Shown: piece by piece, positions 20,780 to 31,997 of the stretch
Position numbering within the stretch: position 1 is the stretch's first letter
Layout of the letters: each line of letters starts with the position of its first letter
Origin: Cadophora sp. MPI-SDFR-AT-0126
Taxonomy: Eukaryota; Ascomycota; Leotiomycetes; Helotiales; Ploettnerulaceae
DNA: 64,000 nucleotides
Reading direction: 5' to 3'
Assembly: GCA_020747065.1 (NCBI GenBank)
Contig: JAGMVK010000018.1
Location: 62,001-126,000, forward strand
The notes under the pieces: generated by a model
The model's input: only the letters and a program-made list of their open reading frames with translations
What the model was told of the DNA's origin: nothing
Database searches by the model: none
Position numbers and translations under genes: made by a program

Positions 20780-22260
20780 ATGTCTGAGGAGCAGCCTAAA
20801 AATCCCTTTCATCCTGAACTTAAGCAGGCATTTTTGGGTTATATTACAGAGGATGGATATACTAATCGAGAACGTGTTTCCCAAGCCAGAATAATCAGAT
20901 ATTCAGCGTTCTTGGAGAATCCAGATCTCGAACCTAGCAACCAGGCTGACTCCACAATGAAATTTGAGGCTCGAAATTCCTACGAGTTGATCGATAAAAA
21001 GCTCCACCGCAAGCCTGATGAGACATACCTACAGCCACGATATGTTGTTCCGCGAAATGAAGCCTGTGATATCATCGTTAAGAAACATCTTCAGCTTGCA
21101 CATCCTGGCCGGAACAAGCTATATTACGCCATCGACCAACAATACTATGGCATCAAGAGAGATGAGTGCCATTGGGTCAAAGGGCACTGCTTAACATGTA
21201 TGTACAACTCTGCCAACAGGGTCAAAGCTCCCTTCAACTTTATTACTATTCATCAAACGTTTGAGCGGGTTCAGGCCGACTTGATCGATATGCGCCAACA
21301 ACCTTCTGGAAGATACTCTTGGGTATTACATATCACGGATCATTACAGCAAGTACCGTACACCCAGCTATATGCTCTTCAGTATAACTATGCCGAGTCAG
21401 TTGCAGAGTGCGTGGCTCAGTTCATCATGGCCTCCGTTCCCGTGAAGATTCTGCAGTGTGGTAGTGGAAAGGAGTTCCAAGGTAAGTCTCGTAGACCTGG
21501 CAACTTCTCATTCAAGGCTAAAATATCCGAGGGGCACTTCTAGTCCTCCTTCGTTGCTATGGCATCAAACTTATTTACGGATCCCCGCGCACTCCTCAGG
21601 ATCAATACCTTGTCGAGCAAGCCAATACTCTGGTTAAAAACAAGCTAGCTCAGTGGAAGATAGACAATGACTCTCCATATTGGCATCCGGGCCTAGTCAG
21701 CGTCGCCTTACAGATGCATGCCCAACTATATTCAACCATTGGGTGTGCAGCATTTAATGTGGCTTCCGACAAAAGCGGCCTATCGATTGGCTTACACCTG
21801 AAGAGAAGAAAGATGCCGAAGGTGTTAAATGTGAAGATGGAGGAGTACTCACAGAAGCTAGTCTCTCAAAAGAGCTAGAGCAAGAGAAGGATGAGGACGT
21901 GCTTGAGGCACTTAGCGGGATCAAGGATCTAAATATCGTGATTCCTGTGCTAAACAAGTTGGACCTCATCCTGAGCCCCCAAGAGCGACTTGCATCGCCT
22001 GTTCACAAACCCAGTAGGGTGGTGATTGATCTGACAGAAGACTCGGAATCATCGGGAGGTAAGTAAAGTGCACCTAACCCAAATTACACACTAACTTGCA
22101 ATATCAGAATCTAGCAGGCAGCTTTCAGGTGTTGCCATAGGCGATTGCTTAAGGCTAGAGACAGACACATCTTCATCCCCACTAAAGCGCAAACGTCTCT
22201 CGACCCAGAATCATAGTGAAGCAACAGAACTGAGCATGACAGATTGTACGTTAACTCCTA
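20780..22260 (+). pseudogene. Integrase-core (retroviral/Ty3-type) protein with C-terminal SIM-like motif, degraded
   Basis: From ATG at 20780: an H2C2 zinc-binding region (HLQLAHPGRNKLYY ... HCLTC, about residues 105-150), then the integrase core with the first Asp in VQADLIDM, the second block ILQCGSGKEFQG, where the usual Asp (SDNGKEF) is absent, and the Glu in LVEQANTLVKNKL. An intron may lie at about 21482-21530. Frameshifts are needed near 21350 and 21775, after which RPIDWLTPEEKK and an acidic tail continue to a further intron (22061-22107). The tail contains VVIDLTEDS, a typical SUMO-interacting-type motif. No reverse transcriptase, gag or LTR is seen nearby, so this resembles the stand-alone cellular integrase genes of fungi rather than a retrotransposon. 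Loss of a catalytic Asp and frameshifts make it inactive. Confidence 0.65.
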
Positions 22261-23044
22261 CCTATTTTCAGATCAATCACACCTACTAACTTCAGATAGC
22301 CTCAGAAGTTCCTGCAGTCGTTGACAGTGTGAGCTAAGGAGTGATCGGATGAGATTAAAGCATGGACGGTGGCAACGGAAGGACTGAAGTGAGAAATAAA
22401 AGATTGGTAAGGAGATGCGCGTCAATCCTCAAAACTAACAAACAAATGGGCTGCGACTATAGAAATAAGGATGATAGCCTTAGAGTTAACCGGTTAAAGA
22501 TTTGATAATATCTTCATGGTAGTTGAACACAACTTTTCTTTTCTTCGTCCTAAAGTCGGTTAATAAGCTCGCCGCTTCTACTCAGGCGCTACTCACCCTT
22601 CGCTCACCCTCTCCTCACCCAGCTCACCTGAGCAACCTGAGCAGCCCCTGAGCAGCCCCTGAGCAGTATCCACTTCTCACCCACGCATTTGATGTCCAAT
22701 CAGGTTGGATATAGACTATGGCCGTTTCATTTCATTTTTGTCAAGTTTTGGCGATGATCCCTGGGGAGCCCAAACAGGCTCCCAAGGATCCCGGGCTGGA
22801 CCCTTATGAAAATAGATTCTATGTCATGGGTAACAGCCCACGGCGGTGAAGCATGAAAGACTCATTCAAGGAGGGAGATTTGCTGCTGCTCCTATAAACC
22901 CTCTTCCTGTCTCTGTTTATAACCTGAAATTTGTTGACTACCACTTCAATTCCAATCTCTCTTTTCAGAAATTACCGCATACTTCAGGCCACTTGAATAC
23001 TCTTTATTTTTTACCTTGATTTCACTACTGCAAAGCTCTTCACA
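22261..23044. other. Spacer with small repeats; 80-bp repeat shared with 17852
   Basis: Holds a CCTGAGCAGCC repeat run at 22628-22670 and, at 22738-22815, a sequence (TTTGTCAAGTTTTGGCGA..., GGAGCCCAAACAGGCTCC) that is a diverged direct copy of 17852-17930. A C/T-rich stretch before 23045 looks like the promoter of the DUF3435 gene. Confidence 0.45.
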
Positions 23045-26000
23045 ATGCTAAAACGCAAATCACCAAAAGATTTCTTCAGCAAAGCCCGTGAGAATGGGTC
23101 CGAGAACAACAAAGATGCTCTTGTTACCGGAAAAGAGGTGAAGAAAAGGCCTGAAGAGGGAACTTTGAAGAGGTACCGCCGTATACTACAAATGTGGAAG
23201 TAGTAAGGTTCCCATGTCCTGCTTAGAGCGAGACATGACTAATATGTAGTTCACAGGTATGAAATCGATCATCCTGGTGCCACTCCGTATGATATTAAAA
23301 CACTGCAAGATTTTACTATAGACATAGTATATAGTATCGATGGGGCTTTTAGCGATCCGATAGCAGGTATGGGTACAGTTGTCACATACTTGAAAGATCT
23401 TTCTGGCGGCTTGAAAGAAGACGGCTAACTAGAACTTGGTAAACAGTTAACGACCAGTACCAGAAACGTACGTGATCCCACTTCTCCCCGGAAGGGAAAA
23501 TCCTATCGCTAACACGTTTTAGTTTATACAAGGTCCTCTACTCGAAAAACTCGGAATGGCACGTCGAAAGCGAGAGAGGAGATACGGTGCAATGGTCCAC
23601 TTTAAACACCTTGGAACTCAACTTTGGCGATGTGATTGGAACGTATACTCTAGGCCAGGGATAAGACTAGATCTCTGGGGTGAGATCCAGGCAAATGTCT
23701 TCTCGTCATCGAGAGTGGGAGAGTATATTGAATCCACTTGCCGACCTGGTTCTGGTCGTGGCCTCCATTATCGAGTAAGTCTGCTGGTGCAGGAAACAGC
23801 TAAACAATATAGCTAATGGATTAGGATGTCAAGTTCGGACTATTTCGAAACGAGAATGGAGACCCAGAGTTTGCTATACAGCTTATGCGAGATGCGAAAA
23901 ATATGACCAATACCCTATACAAACGGTTTGCAAATTCAAATAAAATACTAAGACTGATCTGCGAGCTAATGACTCACTAGACCACAACACTCTCTGCATG
24001 AGGGGTTAGTACCTACACCGCTGTTTTGGAATCCAGTTCTTACATACCTTGCTATTTTCGTCTCTAAGGGCGCTTTTAGGATGTACAAGACAATGGATGA
24101 GCTTCTTAATCTTGAGCTACCGCTCGATAACGAGATGTATTAATTGGAGTGGGATCCCAGTATTCTTAATGTGCCTTTCTTTTAAAAAAGTACCGGAGAA
24201 GTCGATACGGCTGGCGTATATAGTAGACGCTTAAGAGACCTGGGTGTTCGCTCCTTATATGCAGTGCCACCTACAAATCATGATTTCAAGGCGGAAGGTT
24301 TACATGTCATTGGTATATTCCACTTACACTACTTAAAAGGTTATGCTCTAACTAATGCGCATAGATAAACTGTATTCATCAACTCAGAGAATGAAATATA
24401 GCGACCACACAGACGAGAACACCCACCGTGGTTATTATGCTCCGAATGATGCCGGAGTTGACAGTTAAAATACCTACCTCGGCGGTCCAGTACGTAGTCT
24501 TCCTAGCGATCTATTTTGGAGCCTGACTGTGTCTCGCAATCCGGAACTGTGGCAATCTCTCCCCGCGGAAGAGCAGGACGAGCTCGAGAATAGCCCGGAT
24601 TTCAAAGCTATTGAAGACGAGTTGGAAAATCTTTCTTTCTCCTCTAAAGATGATCTAGTAACGAAGAATCGGCGAAAGGAACTGCAGGTACAAAAGAGGA
24701 GGCTTGTCACGGAAAAGCTCCGCAGATGCCAGAAACACTAACTAAAAGGGCTTCCCTCTAAGAGCGGCGAGTCTAACTCGACTGGGCACCACCGCACTTT
24801 ATTTTCTCGCGCTCGTGCCCTGATACTAGAACGCGATCGTTTAGCGAATAATATGTTTATTATCGGCCCTATTTAAAGCAATGTGAAACAAGCAGTCCTC
24901 CGCGATCTAATCACTCTCTATCAATAAGACACTGAAGTTATATACCGCCCTGGTTTAGAACTAGAAAAATGCTTCTGCCCGATAATAGAGCGGCAGCGCA
25001 AGATGCACAGGTTAGTGCTAGCTTTCTTTATTATTCTTCTTGATGTACTCAGCTAATATAAGCTTCCTTGATAGTAAACCAGCTTCACAAAGGTGGCGGC
25101 ACATATATAGCTGCCACAAGAAGTACCTTAAATCAGAGTATAGCTTTACTGAACTCTGCTTTTTTTGCAGCGAATGGATTGTACAAGGAGAGGCGTGGGA
25201 GAATTATTGCTAAGCCCACTTGGACGGCTATAAACCTCTTCCACCCTAGTGCAATCCATTCACTCATAGTGGGGCACTTGCCTCGGCTGGCACATGTCCC
25301 TGGTGTCGAGGTAATACAGCGCTGCCTGCGACGGAACGAATGCAACAATTCCGATCTTGCCCCATGGAGAGAGCACCTGTCCGGCTATCTCGCGATCCTC
25401 GAGGAACAAAACCCAGGGGACGACAGACCACTTAAATGCCCACTTGTTTCGTTGACACAGTACGAAGACGCTTTCAAGTCTACGCAAGAAGTCAAGTTCC
25501 ACCTTCAAAACCTTCATTGCGCCGAGTTTGTTAAAGCATCAAGAAAGTCTAGGCTGGCAGATGACTTGAGCGCTGGACCCAGCAAGCGCAAGATGACTAA
25601 AAATACCTTCAAGCAAGACCACCATGTTAATAATAGAGCCTGTGTGACGCAAGTATACGAATTTGTCGACCAGACCGCGCATCAGTGAAACCAGAAGAAG
25701 CCTCAAAATCAAAGGTCTCCTCATCAGCTTCTTCGTCCCATCGTGCGAAATCTCCTTCAATGGTTCTTTCAACAGCTCCAGTAAGTCCTAACTTATTTAA
25801 TTCGAGAAGGTCGACGCTATTAACCGAACGGGCGGATGACAAGCATGTGGGCGAGACCGATATGTTAGTGCAATCAGCCTTCGAGGACGTGTTTTAAAAT
25901 ATCGACCCGAGCCTGCTTTCTCTGTCAGGCATTCCCCTCGTTCGCGATCACTCATTTGTCGCGTCATCTTACCAAAGTCTTGCTCCAGAACTGAGTGAAT

Positions 26001-26667
26001 CAAGCTCTGTAGCGGAGCCAGACGAGGTGTGCACTATAGTAGACTGTGATCTGATCGAGGAAGATCCAATAGACCTGGATGATGGGAAATCTCGAGCATT
26101 GTTACTCGAGAATTCTCTGGACATCGTCGGCAGCGGTATGTGGCAACAACATGGACCCCTCCCCGAGAAACCGAGTCTGACACAGACATAGAAGCTTTTG
26201 CCCCCGTAACTAATGATAGTGATCTATCCGACTTTTCAATCACCAAAGACACTGAGTATATTAAAGATACTCACGATAGCATGTTAGCACAAATACTCCG
26301 TGGCAGCCAAGGCATCGGAGCCCAGCCGGTTGCACTCGATGCCGTGGAGGGGATATACCCGGCGGAAGCGCTGCTTACCAAGTGGAAACGAGGCAGACGG
26401 ACATGGTACCTTGTAAATTGGAAGGGCTTTCCGCACAGCTATAACACATGGCAGGAGTCGAAGGATATAGGACTAAAGCTCGTTCAGGATTTTGAGACTA
26501 CCTATGAAGGGAATCATTTGGGCGTGAGATTACTCAAGAAGCGAGTAAGGAAAAGGAAGGTTGAATATCTCGTTGAGTGGAAGGGTCGTCCGAAAAGCGA
26601 GAATTCCTGGGAAAATGAAGCTACAATAAGCCGTGGGCGAATTATGGATTTTGAGAACACAACATAA
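23045..26667 (+). pseudogene. DUF3435 tyrosine recombinase with C-terminal tandem chromodomains (copy 2), RIP-damaged
   Basis: Exons from ATG 23045 (MLKRKSPKDFF): N-terminal helical part (TLKRYRRILQMW), the core near 23560-23780 (FKHLGTQLWRCDW, SRVGEYIESTCRPGSGRG), YKTMDELLNLELP near 24080, NHDFKAEGL near 24280, KYSDHTDENTHRGYYAP near 24390-24450, NPELWQSLPAE near 24540, then a Cys/His-rich part to 25688. The HxxR motif is HDFK, an inactivating R-to-K change, and TAA/TAG codons replace Trp or Gln in several places, typical of RIP. From 25685 an acidic linker continues through one stop (25895) and a likely intron (26130-26167) into two chromodomains near 26350-26510 and 26515-26650 (TWYLVNWKGFPHSYNTWQES; VEYLVEWKGRPKSENSWENE). 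Whether linker and chromodomains belong to the same protein is inferred from continuous coding character. Confidence 0.75.
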
Positions 26668-27468
26668 GAACAATCTCATTGTACAGTTTTCACAGGCGCA
26701 TTACTTAGCTTATCACATTCTCGTTTCTATAACGAGAAAATGTATAGTGCCGGTTACTTGGATACTGGTTTCGAGCTTGGTTGTGGTTTACGGAATGAAT
26801 GGTTCGCTTAGCACTAGCACAGATCCTATCTTCACGCGATCTTGCGACTCTCTCAACACCGCCATAACGCCAAGTTCATCCGCCATCAGCTGTGAGTGGG
26901 TACTGTACCAATGCCAACGTATTTTCTTGTTAGTGGGATAACATTAAGTCCGCCTAATTCATAATGACTTTTTACACACCACCAGCGCCGCTGTCTTTGT
27001 ATTGCGCATCTGTACGCCTGCTGGTAAGGTTTTGGTGAGGCAGATCAGGTTGGTGAGGTGGGGTAGATCTGGATTGGGTGGATTATTGGGTGGGAAGTGC
27101 CAACCTCGGACGAGGCTGCGGGATGAAAGTCCGGACTGATCGTAAGGAGTAAGTTACATTGCATTGATGCTGGGGCGTTGCGGCGCTAGTCCAAGATCGA
27201 AAAAGGTTTGCGAAGGCGACAATACAATGCCAAGACCGAGAAGCTGCCAACACATCACAAGCGAGCTAGTGGCGCTGTCATGGTCTCTTTATCTTGTGTT
27301 GAAATATGCGTTCTGAGGTACATCACTATTGTCTAGCAAATAAGATAAGACACATATTAGTTTTATCTTCTGTTTTGCATCGCATGAGAATCAAGAAAAG
27401 GTGTGTCCCAAGCATCACAGTACTGTATACAATTATCTCCAATCTAACAAGTCCCGCTCTTCTTCTAG
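26668..27468. other. Intergenic; possible structured RNA at 27040-27300
   Basis: No protein gene. The stretch from about 27060 is GC-richer than its surroundings; see the RNA candidate. A C/T tract ending TCTTCTTCTAG at 27468 looks like a splice acceptor directly before the next ATG. Confidence 0.4.
27040..27300 (+). ncRNA. Candidate RNase MRP/P-like RNA (speculative)
   Basis: GGGATGAAAGTCCGGACT at 27120-27137 resembles conserved region I of RNase MRP/P RNAs (GAAAGUC core), and ACATCACAAGCGAGCTA near 27251-27267 could correspond to conserved region V. The stretch lies between protein genes, lacks open frames and has self-complementary segments (CCTCGGACGAGG). I could not fold it, and the match to region V is loose. 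Confidence 0.2.
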
Positions 27469-27786
27469 ATGTCTACTAAGATTACTCAAGCCCGTATTCA
27501 AGAGCTCGAGAGCCTTCAGAGACGGAAGGCTGATCTACAGGAGAGAATCCAGGCAAAGAAGGACGAAATGACAAAAATCCGTGACGGGATGGAAAGCGAA
27601 GGTACAGCTGATATGATGTCATCATCATCAGCAGCCGCCTTAAGGAGACGAGGCAAAGAAACTTCCAAACTCACCAATGCTGATGTGCTTGAATCCTTGG
27701 ACATGGCGATCGACCGCCTGCAGGAGGAAATGTTGGAGGTAGAAGGAGAATTGAAAAAATTCAAGGATCTTGTCGGTTCAGCTTAG
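27469..27786 (+). CDS. Small coiled-coil protein, unknown function
   Basis: An uninterrupted 105-aa frame beginning ATGTCTACTAAG right after a splice-acceptor-like TTCTTCTAG, so an upstream untranslated exon or a missed first coding exon is likely. Two heptad-rich helices (about residues 8-42, ARIQELESLQRRKADLQERI; and 70-100, LDMAIDRLQEEMLEVEGELK) flank a Ser/Ala-rich hinge. No catalytic or metal-binding motif is present. Such short alpha-helical proteins often serve as complex subunits. It is tail-to-tail with the kinase gene at 27832, 45 bp away. No disabling change is visible; I do not recognise the family. Confidence 0.6.
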   Translation: MSTKITQARIQELESLQRRKADLQERIQAKKDEMTKIRDGMESEGTADMMSSSSAAALRRRGKETSKLTNADVLESLDMAIDRLQEEMLEVEGELKKFKDLVGSA

Positions 27787-27831
27787 GTAATTATACATGT
27801 GCATCTGACTGGAAGCAAAACAAGAACAAAA

Positions 27832-29389
27832 CTAACGCCGCCTTCGGAATAGGAGCGACACGCCAGCGAAGAGGAGGATGCTTCCCATAGTTAATGGAAG
27901 GGGCCGGGGATAACATGAAATGAGGTTTTTCCAGAGTCGTGTGAGACCCTCTTGTACAGAGTCATAAATCCTCTTGCAATCAGATTCCGAAGGAATACCA
28001 CGATCCACCCTCCTTTTGATGAATACTTGGCGAGTAAGGTCAGCTTGCATAAATTCCTTTATTCGCGATCTGAGATCTTCCTTCCCACCATAAACCCTTG
28101 AGTTGATCCATCGACTCGCAAACCAATCTATCGCGGTCCAGTTTTCTAAAGCATTAGCAACCATGAATCCACTTTTCTGTTTGCCTGTCTCCCATTCCTT
28201 TGTCAAGATTTCGTTCCCATATTGTTCTTGCTCAATAACACGCAGAACGGCCAAAAACTTGTCGAAATGCGTAAGGAAATCCTTGTATTGGTAGCCATAG
28301 GAAAGATCCTCGATTGGGGTACTATTGAGCCACAAGGGTGGCATGAAGAACTGGCAAGGAACCACTCGACTCCATTCCCAATCAAGAACAGAGACGATAT
28401 CCATATTGTCATCGAAGAGCAAGTTGAATAGCTGCAGATCGCCATGGACAAGAACGAAGGGGCCGTTATCAAGGTTGTTGTTAGCCCACCTACTAGCATA
28501 CTGGCGGAATATGTGCAGATGATAGAGCTGATCCTCGCCCTCCTCCTGCGAGATAGGACTACGATCCCCAGCAAAAGCATTGTCTGCAATCTCAAGTAGC
28601 ATCGCAACATACTCAGTGGCCGAAGTAAGAGTACTGCCACTGCCATAGTACCGGCTCTGAATGCAGCGTGGTGCCAGGCCTTCTAGCTCTTGCATATTCA
28701 GGTCGATAGAAACGGTTCTCTTGCAGACCTTGAAACCATCCGACCCTCGTGTCAGACAGCCAATCGAGGGGAACTCGAGTCGTCGAAGTTGAGCATGAAT
28801 GCCAGCAAGCGAAGTGTGAAGCCTTGTACACTGCTCGTCCGAGAGCCCCCTGAGGTCGGTATGGGTGAGCTTCCGGCCTTCAATGTATTGGAGTATGAGG
28901 AATGAGGACAAAGGCCCAGTGTCGTCGCTGAGGGCGTAGGCGTGGATCTTAGGGATTGGAATTGTCGTCTTCTCAGCTATCAACCTAGAAAACCGTCAGT
29001 ATCGCTTTATTGTCACAAACGAAGAAACACACTTACTGCATTGTAGCGACCTCGCTCTCAAGCTTGCTACTACTCCCAAATGCAAGACAAGGAGCCAGAG
29101 GCACACGTACCACCCATCTGTCGCCGGCTCCATCAGTTAGAGTTTGAAACTGCACAAAGTAGCATATGTTGTAGCTGCCACGGATTGGCGGCTTGAAGAA
29201 TTCGCAAGCGTCGCCGTTGTGATATGATGCTGCGAGGGAACAGACATCTTCGTCACGAATAGAGGCAATGAACTGGTCGCGATCGCGATGCACGCGTGCT
29301 TGAACGAGGGGGTCCCTGAAGCTTTGTTTGAGGCTTCCAGGCGGGCGTTGTGGGATTTCTGGCTCGGAGTGAAGGACAGAACTTGCCAT
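27832..29389 (-). CDS. APH-type phosphotransferase with C-terminal membrane anchor
   Basis: Two exons (29389-29037 and 28984-27832) with a 52-bp intron join to 1,506 bp, 501 aa. The first in-frame ATG is 29389; the frame further upstream has no ATG. The aminoglycoside-phosphotransferase/choline-kinase fold is clear: N-lobe strand WVVRVPL, LILQYIEGRKL hinge, the catalytic loop LVHGDLQLFNLLFD with HGD and Asn, and the metal-binding Asp in SVLDWEWSRVVP (DxD/DWE block). The end, PLTMGSILLFAGVSLLFRRRR, is a single hydrophobic helix followed by arginines, a tail anchor. Family members phosphorylate small molecules; the substrate is unknown. Active-site residues are all present. A pogo-like transposon starts 109 bp upstream of the ATG and may have displaced the promoter. 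Confidence 0.88.
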
Positions 29390-29497
29390 GTTTGCAGTGT
29401 GAACATTCGGGCAGAATAGATTTGGCCAGCCGTGTCCTTCCACTAGTGACTGCCTGAACGCTAAGGCGCCAGGCTTCCACTTTGCGTGCCAGGATTA

Positions 29498-31995
29498 ATC
29501 GTCAGCTGACCGGTGGTGGGCTTCCTGTTATCGCTATCGCTCTCAGTCAGAATAAGCGAGTGCGGATTTTCGCGATTTTGCACGCGTCCCCCACCAAAAT
29601 TGCGTCTCTTTTGCATCACTACTAGATACACTTTCGCTCCACCTTTACGATGGCTCGCAAGCGAATTCGTCCGATTAAGGAGCCTAAGCCTCCTAGACTT
29701 CCAAAGCGCTGGAGAGTTACAGAGCTAGAGGATGGCTCTATTAACGCAATTGAAGACTTAAAGACGCGTCTACGTAAGGTAAAAGAATGGCTTTTAGAGT
29801 ACCCTCATGAGCAACAAAGTACAGCGGCAAAGATATTTAATATCAGTATTACAACGTTGAATAGCTCCCTCAAACGGCAAAGTACTAGAATGAAGCATAG
29901 TAGATAAAATAAGATACTCTAGGCTTACCACGAAACCGTGTTGCACGTGTTTATACTGCAATTGATTGCTAATTGGCTTCAGTCTTCTGTGCAGTTGATT
30001 TACAGAGTTATCTGTACCATTCGACGGCAATACGATAAGGTGGCAGCAGATCCTTCTTGGATGTGGTTCATAAGGTGGTGGAAAAAGAGTGGCCTCCATA
30101 AGATTAAGACGAAGCCTTTAGCTAGAGTACGAATATTAGCGTAAGACGAAAAGATGGTCAAGAGATGGTTTAAATCTTTTAAGTGCACCTGCAAAAGAAT
30201 GAAGGTTAAACCAAAAGATATTATTAATTTTGACGAAACCGGCTTTCGGATTGGCTGCCTAGGTTCTAAGGTGCTAGTTCCGGAGTATATTAAAGAGGTA
30301 TTCTCTATCTTTGTGTTCGGACTGGATGATTATCTAGCTGACTTTTAAGTATAGTATTACTCTGTGAGTCCTGAAAACCGACGATCCGTTACAATCATCG
30401 AGATGATCAATGCTACTGGCCGGAAACCCGTTCCTCCTATGATTCTTATCCAAGGCAAACGCCTTATGCAAAAGTAGTTCCATCCAGAGCTCCCAAAGGG
30501 TATATTTATTAAAGAAAGCGAGAATGGATTTATAGATAACCAGATTGCTATACTTTACCTGAAGTACTATATTTGCAATTCCGACTGTGGACCTGGTAAG
30601 CCGTGGAAACTCATGCTTATGGATAATCACAAAAGCTATGAGACTCCGGAATTTATTAACCTTGCGAATGCGAATAATATTCTACTTTTTCTGTTGATTC
30701 CGTATTTAATATATTGCATGCAACCTTTGGACGTAGGGATCTTCTAGCCTTATAAGTATTACTACGACCTGGCAATTAAGAATGCTCTTGCCCGGCTCGA
30801 TCTGGAATATACTATCTGCTCGTTTCTACGCGATTTGAAGGGAATTAGAGACTAAACCTTCAGCTGGTATAATATTAAGAGAGCCTGGAAGAAGTCTGGA
30901 ATGTATCCTGCCAACTGCGATCGCTGCTTAAAGAACCTTAAGACCTTCACGCTACTGGAGGTTAAAGCTTAAAAGGATGATAAGCCTGGTCTTCCCCGTA
31001 CGCTAAAGAAACTAATACATGTGGAGGAGTTTACTTGGAAGTGGCAACACAAGGTTGTTGATCTTTTGAGCAGTCTATCTAGGCCAGAATTTGAGGCTTT
31101 CCTACGTGGTATACGTCAAGTTACAGTTGAGGCTTCATTACAAACTGAAGAACTCGGCATTCTCTCTTAACAGCGAAAAGACGAGATCGAGAGCAAAAAG
31201 AGAGGTAGGAAGTGGCTTTACTTTAAGGACGGCCTTATAAAAGAGGTTGCTGATAAACTCGTCGCTAAGAGAGAGACAAAAGAAGCATAATCTGAAGCCT
31301 TAAAGGCTTAGCGCTATATTGATAAGATGTGGAGAGAGGAGCGAGATCTAGAATATCGTAAAGGTGTTGATTCATGTGCCGCTGAACGAGCTCGCAAGAG
31401 AACACTTCGTGAGCGCTTGAGTAATGGTATAATTATTGAGGATAATGATCCTTTGTTAGTTCCTGTACTTGATATAGAGGGAATCTGGTGGTCTCAGCAA
31501 CCGCTTGAACGGCGGGTTACTCGTCCTAGAAAGAGGGGAATTCCAAAGCTTGAATTGCCTCCTGTCGAGCGAGCTTTTGGAGATGACGAATTGGAAATAA
31601 TCGTCGATACAGAAGGCGATAAAGAGCTCTAACGCGACTATCTACCTTTCCCAAAAGCTACTGGAGATCTTGGAATTGATAGTGATAGTTTCAATTCAGA
31701 TAGTAGTGGAGATTCAGACGATTCGCTATATAGAGTTGGTAATAATACCGATTCTGCAGAGTCGGATTCAGATCGTTGGGATAGCGTCTTATCCAACGAT
31801 GTTGATAGCGACGAAGATACTAGCGGAGATTAATTTTTGTATCTCACTTGATGTATTTATAGTAGTAATTTACACCTATTCTAATATCAAAGGTGATAGC
31901 GGGTGAAAATCCGCACTCGCTGCCGATCCGCACTCGCTTATTCTGACTGAGAGCGATAGCGATAACAGGAAGCCCACCACCGGTCAGCTGACGAT
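29498..31995 (+). mobile_element. Pogo-like DNA transposon with perfect 70-bp TIRs
   Basis: Left TIR 29498-29567 and right TIR 31926-31995 are identical over 70 bp (inward start ATCGTCAGCTGACCGGTGG) and are flanked by TA (29496-29497 and 31996-31997). Just inside the right TIR, GCGAGTGCGGAT is repeated, giving a short extra copy. The 2,498-bp element carries one long plus-strand transposase. It lies in the upstream region of the APH-type kinase gene. Confidence 0.93.
29650..31833 (+). pseudogene. Pogo/Fot1-family DDE transposase, about 13 nonsense codons in one frame
   Basis: From ATG 29650 (MARKRIRPIKEPKPP) to TAA 31831, 2,184 bp stay in a single frame of 727 codons, with no indel but about thirteen TAG/TAA codons. 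Visible parts are the N-terminal HTH region (AAKIFNISITTLNSSLKR), the DDE_1 domain with IINFDETGFRIG (first Asp) near 30220, LMLMDNHKSYETPEF (second Asp) near 30615, and CMQPLDVGIF (third Asp region) near 30720; the C-terminus is an acidic Ser/Asp tail. Stops fall where Gln or Trp is expected. Purely nonsense decay with preserved length is the signature of RIP rather than old neglect. Confidence 0.9.
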
Positions 31996-31997
31996 TA

